From: Liolophura sinensis
Lineage: Eukaryota; Mollusca; Polyplacophora; Chitonida; Chitonidae
DNA: 64,000 nucleotides
Assembly (NCBI RefSeq): GCF_032854445.1
Contig: NC_088300.1
Coordinates: 69,478,984 to 69,542,983, forward strand
Direction of reading: 5' to 3'
In this document: piece after piece, positions 58,442-64,000 of the stretch
How the letters are laid out: every line of letters begins with the position of its first letter
How positions within the stretch are numbered: the first letter of the stretch is position 1
Translations under genes and position numbers: made by a program
The notes under the pieces: generated by a model
What the model was told of the DNA's origin: nothing
What the model saw: the letters and a program-made list of their open reading frames with translations, nothing else
The model's database searches: none

Positions 58442-59799
58442 AGTCTAATACATAAAAATACGGCGTTTTATATATGAAACTGAAATTAATTTCTGCAACA
58501 TGTACAGGGATAGACAAGACATAGAAAAGGTGGTAATAATACAGTTCTGCAAAACTCCGCTAAGATTTATATATAGGTCTTTTTATAAAAACAAACTGTA
58601 TGAACATAAATTTCTACTTTGGGTAAAAGCCATATTTAATCTTTATAAATGTTTTTCTCTTTTTGTACATTTGATTAAAAACCAGTATAGAAAAACTTAT
58701 TTGATATTACGTAATGTGGTTGGACCACTCTAAAGTAGAAAGCATTTTTCAAAACGGGTTGTGCCAGCAAATCAACACCATATACATAATGCCGCCTTTC
58801 AAAAATATTGATGATATCTGCAGATTTTCACCAGGCGCCTAATATTGACGGTTTGCCAAGTTAGTGTGGCTAGATGATGTTCCGCTCGCTGAAATCTGAA
58901 CTTTGGCCACCCTGTTTTTGATAACCTTCACTTTTTCTTGCAACTGCTTTCCACGGCTTGCTCAGATTACCTCTAGTCGAGAACAGAATGCTATACACTG
59001 AAAAATGTTTATCCAACAACTGATAATAAGACCGCTTTATAATTTTACTCATAGTGACTGAACACTTTAAATCACTCCGTTTAAGCAATAAACCCATTCG
59101 ATTTACTACATAAATTATTGCAATTATTCTATAAATACTGCATGTATTGATAAAAGAAATCAATATATTTATGAAACATACGCGTGTGGTTGAAAAATAA
59201 AAACACCTTGAACATCTTAAAAGTAAGCATTCATTATAGTGTGTGCACGTGTTACCGGTCAAAATAGTTTATGAGTTTCCTAAAATGTATAAAATCAAAA
59301 ATCTATAATCAAATTATAGCTGTTTGAAACTTTGGAATCCTCTTAACGCTCTAAATAGTATAGGTACGAGTCCGATATTTACTGGAAGGCATTACTTTGT
59401 TAAGCACGTTCATTATCTGTTGCAGAGATATGTTTAAATGATGAACATTTGTTTTCTCAATGTAAATCTATCCTCCAGGTGCACACGAGGGAGCTCTAAG
59501 TTAGTGGGCTTTGATTTGTCAAGATGGTCGAGCTTGAATTATGTTTTTGAATTTAAATATTTGAAAAAATCTCCACCTTAGAAAAGGATTCCACTTATCT
59601 CTAGTGGCAAACTTTCGCATCGTGCGAGACGCTCGTTGCTTCCAAAAAGCATTAATTTTGTCTTATTATAAAATTTAGATATATTTTGTTTTTTGGACAA
59701 CCTATAGCATTTATTTCGGTCATTACCTTTTCATTTATAATGACAAGTATAGCCCTTAGCGGGCATAATATAATGAAGCTTTCGTCCAGGCTTGCCAAG
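58442..59799. other. Intergenic, no gene recognised
   Basis: AT-rich. The 130-codon minus frame 58870-59262 has hydrophobic patches but no domain that I can name, and no Kozak or splice context. Confidence 0.4.
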
Positions 59800-60060
59800 A
59801 CGTCTTAGTCTAGATAGGAAGACCTTTTAGTCAGCTGGATCAAATGTTTTCTTTAGGTCGAGAAAAACAGCACGTGCCAATATTATCTAACACGGCATCA
59901 TATTCTTCTGTTAGAGGAGTTGTTGTTGAATGGGTGACGTAAGAAGTGATACATCTGCTCGTGAACAGTCTTTTGTATTATTGAACTGTAGCAGGCAACA
60001 TTGAGATTGGTTTGTACATAGTGGTGCCCATTCTTGCGGATTGGCGTGACCGTGTTTTCG
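59800..60060 (-). mobile_element. LINE reverse transcriptase scrap, minus strand
   Basis: Minus frames read YKPISMLPA (about 60020-59994, the RT NYRPISLLP motif), then IIQKTVHEQMYHFLR, then after shifts VFLDLKKTFD (about 59872-59840, the RT FLDLxKAFD motif). It has stops and frameshifts throughout. Dead LINE. Confidence 0.78.
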
Positions 60061-60234
60061 AAGACAAGTTAAAAATCAAGGAAAGCAATACATGATGTTA
60101 TGGGTTATGCCGAAAAATTCGAAATGGAAACCACTTTCGTGTCAAGAGCTTTTATCCAGAGGCAAGTTGAAAGCTGTACATAATTTTGGCCATTTTTAGA
60201 GAAGAGGGAATTGATTGAGAGAGTACTTGGGGTT

Positions 60235-60580
60235 TAACGTCGTACTTAACAAATTTTCAGTCATATGACGACGAAGGAATCCTTAGAGTGCATGCAATGT
60301 GCCTCCTTGCTGCAGGACGGATTTCCACCGCTCTTTTATCTAGTGCTGCTTCACTGAGACGACTTACCAAAGGCAAGTAAGCCGACCCACTCGTGCCATT
60401 ATACTGATACGGGTGAACCAGTCGTTACACGTCCCCTAAATTCTAAACGCCAAGCGAGGAAGCTACAATTCCTCTTTTAAAGTCTTAGGTGCGAACCGAC
60501 CCAAGATAGACCTTGGATCCCTCCCCCCAACCCCACCCCCCACCCAGCGGACGCTCTGTCAACTGAGCCATCGGAGCAGG
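60235..60580 (-). mobile_element. SINE family C, longest copy, with A- and B-box
   Basis: On the minus strand it starts CTCCGATGGCTCAGTTGACA then GAGCG (A-box) and has GGTTCGCACC (B-box). The body is shared with 1421-1708 and the end is GTACGACGTTAAACCCCAAG. Between the boxes lies a G-rich run of about 27 bases (60519-60545) that is not expected in a tRNA-like head. Confidence 0.87.
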
Positions 60581-60589
60581 TAAGAAGTC

Positions 60590-62870
60590 ATTAAAGTCAC
60601 AAAGATGACAACATGTCTGAGATAAAAAGCAATGCTGTTAATTACGGCATCTATGCGTCAGTTTAGACATATTGGCAATGTAAATTACGAAATTTTTATA
60701 TATGCAATCCCTCGGCCATAGTTCAAAACTCTGTGAAAGGAACGATTATTACACCTATTTGGTTGTATTTCTCATTTAAAATAATCAAAACTATTCGAGG
60801 ACTAACTTATAACGTAATGAAACCGTGACAGTCAATATCAAGGACTTTGCTCTTAAATGGTGTACGACTTGTCGGATCTACTTCAGTAAGGCTTTGGCAC
60901 GTTTCATTGAGGTTGTTAGACAGGATTGCTGAACATTCAAGATGAATTCCAAATGCGTATTGTAAAAATATGGCAGTCTGTTACCGAAACCATGTCGAGG
61001 CTTTTCACAAAAACATGTTAAGTTCTTGCTCTATGAATATTACTTTTCTGGTTCAAGAAGTCATATTTTGTAAGTATAAAACAAAATGAAAAAGAACAGT
61101 AGATATACATCCTAAATGTACAATTGTTGAGGAGCGGTTTACAACAGTGCACATTCGTATTTCTGAAAATTGCTTGCAATGTTTTGCTATGGCAATCTAT
61201 ATATGCAGAAGCAGGAAACAATATTAACTTCTCCAGTAGAAAAGAGAATGTTACACTGACGTGGAAAATGCCTGCGTGTTATATTTAAACATTGTCAGCT
61301 CCCGGCAATCACCCATGCCTACATAAAATACACGTATAATCGACCACTTAGTGCGGCATATATTCAAATCACTTATTCTAGATATCACACAATACCCGGC
61401 AAAAGGCGTAGGCGAGGAGGACTGTGGCTTTGTCCAACAAGCATTCATCGTTTTTTACCTAACACTTCTATTGAGAATTTTTATTAATATGGCGAGTATA
61501 GTGTGAGTGAAAAATAGCTGGGTATTCATGTACACACGCAATATTCCAATTTTGTAGGGACTCGGGCTACACATCTCCCGCTCTGTTCCTATTCTTATTT
61601 TCCTCTATCATAAAGAATTTGCCTTGTGTTCACTTTGTATGAAACGCACCTGTTCCCTAATCTGTCATGGTTTAATTGTTTTACAGAATTGCAACAATAT
61701 TGCAGCAATACGTCATAACGTGCATTTCCAAATGACAGATACATGTAACATGATACAATAATATCATCCCCATTTGCTTGTAACTACCCATATTTAAGTA
61801 ACAATAAGGTGCAATTAAATGGTTAATTACAATAAACATTCCTCTGCTAGGTCTCCAAAACAGTCAGAGGATCTAAATGTGGCTTGTGGTATGTAACACA
61901 TATTTTATTGCCAAAGTCAGAGTTTTGGTTGTCCAATGCCGCGCTAAAATATCTTAATTATATGGTGATCGTCGGGTTACAGTACTTTTGTCATGTATCC
62001 TTATACAACTTTCACACCTGCAGAAGGGGAGGCCTGGGTAAGATGAGCCACCCCCTTTAAAAAGTATCAGTATGTACGACGTGAACCAAAAGCACCATAT
62101 ATGTTGTCAAAAACAATGTGTTGACTTTTTTCACCTTGTTACATAATAGCATCTATTAACATCACCGAAGATAAACAACAAAATCTTTTTTGTAACCAAA
62201 AGTGAATACTGTTGAAACAGATATGAGCTCTTCTGGTAAACAAAAAAAATAGCATTTGGCGTGGAACTAATTTTACATCTAAGAACTTATACTTTAACCA
62301 TTTGGTTTGTAATGTAAAATCCATTTTAGCATCACTAACATTTTCCTAGCTCCCAAGAAAAAATTATTTGTGCGGTTTGGTCTCTTATGATAAGCATTAC
62401 CAGATGGTAAAATATGATCCATGGACAAACTTACCCAATTTTCTGTTGGTGACATATTTTGATGTTGATATCTCAGTTATTTGTTGAAAAATATTCATAC
62501 ATTTGTATTTTCTGCTGTCACACATTTCTCATGTTGTCAATCATATACGCCTAGAAATATCCGAGTTGGTTATTGTTTGGGCATAGAGTTAATAGGTATG
62601 ATATCAGATCAACTCTGGTTAATATAAGTGCGAGATAAGCGAAGGGAAATGGTGCTTATCTGTGTGTACTTTCTCGGAAGTAACTGAGTGAATGAACTTG
62701 TTTTTTTTCTCTTATGAAACCCCGTTTCAGAAATAGTAACATTTTTCATTCTCCATAAATCTATCACTCTTCAGGGATCTGCCTAAAGATACTCTGCTCT
62801 AATTCTTGTGTGATTTACAAAGCTACAATTTAAAATAGACACTTTTAACTGCATTCGCATTATTATTCGC
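60590..62870. other. Intergenic, no gene recognised
   Basis: AT-rich sequence. Minus frames of 61-67 codons at 61018-61448 and 62139-62324 have no motif. Confidence 0.45.
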
Positions 62871-62871
62871 A

Positions 62872-63050
62872 TTATCTCTATCTCTCTCTATCACTCTATC
62901 TCTCTGTCACTCTATCTCTCTCTATCTTTCTATTACTCTATCTCTCTCTATCACTCTCTATCTCTCTCTATCTGTCTATCTCTTTCTCTCTAACTCTCAG
63001 TATCTCCATATCTCTCTCTATCTCTATTTCTTTATCTCTCTATATCTGTA
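62872..63050. repeat. (TCTATCTC)-type microsatellite
   Basis: A pyrimidine-rich repeat of TCTC, TATC and TCAC units over about 180 bases with irregular phase. Confidence 0.93.
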
Positions 63051-63517
63051 TGCATTACATGTTGGTGCAGTGGGCGCGTTAGAATATACAAGTTACTTTT
63101 TTAAGCCAGAGTGAGCCCGGAAATCAAGGTGCTATCACACACAGACTAGAGCGACGCCTGATCCTCAATACAGCTGACTAGTTCTCAACCAGTTATACAG
63201 TTACCTGGAAAACCGCTTGTTTACATATCAAACCTCTCCTAGACCGATCTCAGATTACCGTATCAACACTTGAGCCCATCAACACTGACCCTGCGCTTAG
63301 GATAATGGTTCACTATGAATCCAGCCCCCTGGAGAGCGCGAGAGAATACCCTGCACCAATGACAAATATATTTAACCGACTGTGTTTACCTCTCTGTACA
63401 TATCAAAACGCTTTAGATCATTATCAATCATCAAGAGCGTTATACCATCTGTACAACAACTTTACAACAAAACTTATAAGTATCTATTATACTGCCTAAC
63501 GATATTATTCGTAACAT

Positions 63518-63565
63518 GACTGAAAAATTGTTGAGTACGACGTTAAACCCCAAGCACTCACTCAC
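63518..63565 (+). mobile_element. 48-bp SINE family C stub with 13-bp target-site duplication
   Basis: Only the last 48 bases of the family are present (GACTGAAAAATTGTTGAGTA, CGACGTTAAACCCCAAGCAC, TCACTCAC). They are flanked by TTATTCGTAACAT at 63505-63517 and 63566-63578. Confidence 0.93.
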
Positions 63566-63623
63566 TTATTCGTAACATCATGGTTTTCTATATCGTTGTT
63601 GTTATCATATCTGTTTAAAGGGA

Positions 63624-63905
63624 GACCGCTTCGGTGGCCTAATGATTAGAGCCCCTGCTTGGAAGTCGGGAGACCCGGGATACAACCCGGGTCCGGTCAT
63701 ACTAAAGATGTTAAAAATGGTACTTGTTGCTACTGGCTTGTCTCTGAACAACTGAGAGGTTTGTGGGGTGAATTGTCTGGTGTCAATGGGCACGTCTGGT
63801 GTTGGCATGATGCTTTCAGTAGCAGCGGCATGAACTCGTCCTATCCCAAGAAGACGCAGATCACACATCTAACGACTCTTAAAGTACGACGTTCAACTCG
63901 AAGCA
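63624..63905 (+). mobile_element. SINE family B, full-length copy with tRNA-like head
   Basis: The first 75 bases fold like a tRNA: GACCGCTTCGGTGGCCTAAT with A-box, anticodon-loop-like TTGGAAG, and B-box GGATACAACCC. The rest matches the copies at 3.6 and 6.3 kb, and the element runs into a (CATA)n tail. Anticodon-arm mismatches and the non-tRNA body argue against a functional tRNA gene. Confidence 0.85.
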
Positions 63906-63990
63906 CACATACATACATACATACATACATACATACATACATACATACATACATACATACATACATACATACATACATACATACATACAT
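63906..63990. repeat. (ACAT)n microsatellite
   Basis: About 21 ACAT units forming the tail of the family B SINE. Confidence 0.97.
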
Positions 63991-64000
63991 CGGGCATGCA

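Noticed and set aside
58870-59262. 130-codon minus-strand frame with hydrophobic patches
   Set aside because: No convincing membrane protein pattern, no conserved motif and no sign of neighbouring exons.
63624-63700. Possible functional tRNA gene
   Set aside because: The A- and B-box regions are clear, but the anticodon arm has mismatches and a 200-base SINE body with a CATA tail follows. It is a SINE head.

Overview
This window is nuclear DNA from an animal, most probably a mollusc and perhaps a bivalve. Genes are intron-rich with GT-AG junctions, intergenic DNA is AT-rich, and there are many microsatellites and minisatellites. At least 22 copies of one tRNA-derived SINE (tail of AAAT repeats) and two further SINE families resemble elements I associate with molluscs. 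The taxonomic call is an inference; no gene here fixes it. There is one assembly gap of 200 N (15866-16065).

Layout. 2.1-5.8 kb (+) and 9.4-11.8 kb (+): a tandem pair of four-exon genes, each with its own TATA box. They encode small secreted proteins with a symmetric cysteine region, a conserved GKR site and two EF-hands. The downstream copy has a one-base shift in its last codons. 12.9-14.9 kb (+): a decayed non-LTR retrotransposon interrupted by a SINE. 17.8-21.1 kb (-): a complete two-exon rhodopsin-class GPCR of 339 residues, adenosine-receptor-like in its motifs. 28.6-29.4 kb (-): a related GPCR exon that carries TM1-TM6 and ends at a good splice donor, but has no TM7 exon of its own nearby. 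30-38 kb: tandem repeats and LINE scraps. 38.5-56.6 kb (-): a complete six-exon cytochrome P450 (clan 2 type, 506 residues) with all phases matching; its introns are full of SINEs. 56.6-64 kb: SINEs, an RT remnant and simple repeats, with no gene recognised.

The genes do not form an evident pathway. The two GPCR units are paralogues and the two EF-hand genes are paralogues, so local duplication is the main theme. The points most worth a second look are: the cysteine/EF-hand protein family and its GKR site; the GPCR pair lacking the usual TM3-ECL2 disulphide and possibly sharing one TM7 exon; the P450's altered I-helix and C-helix residues; a roughly 43-bp minisatellite found at two loci and inside a SINE; and several SINE insertions with perfect target-site duplications.
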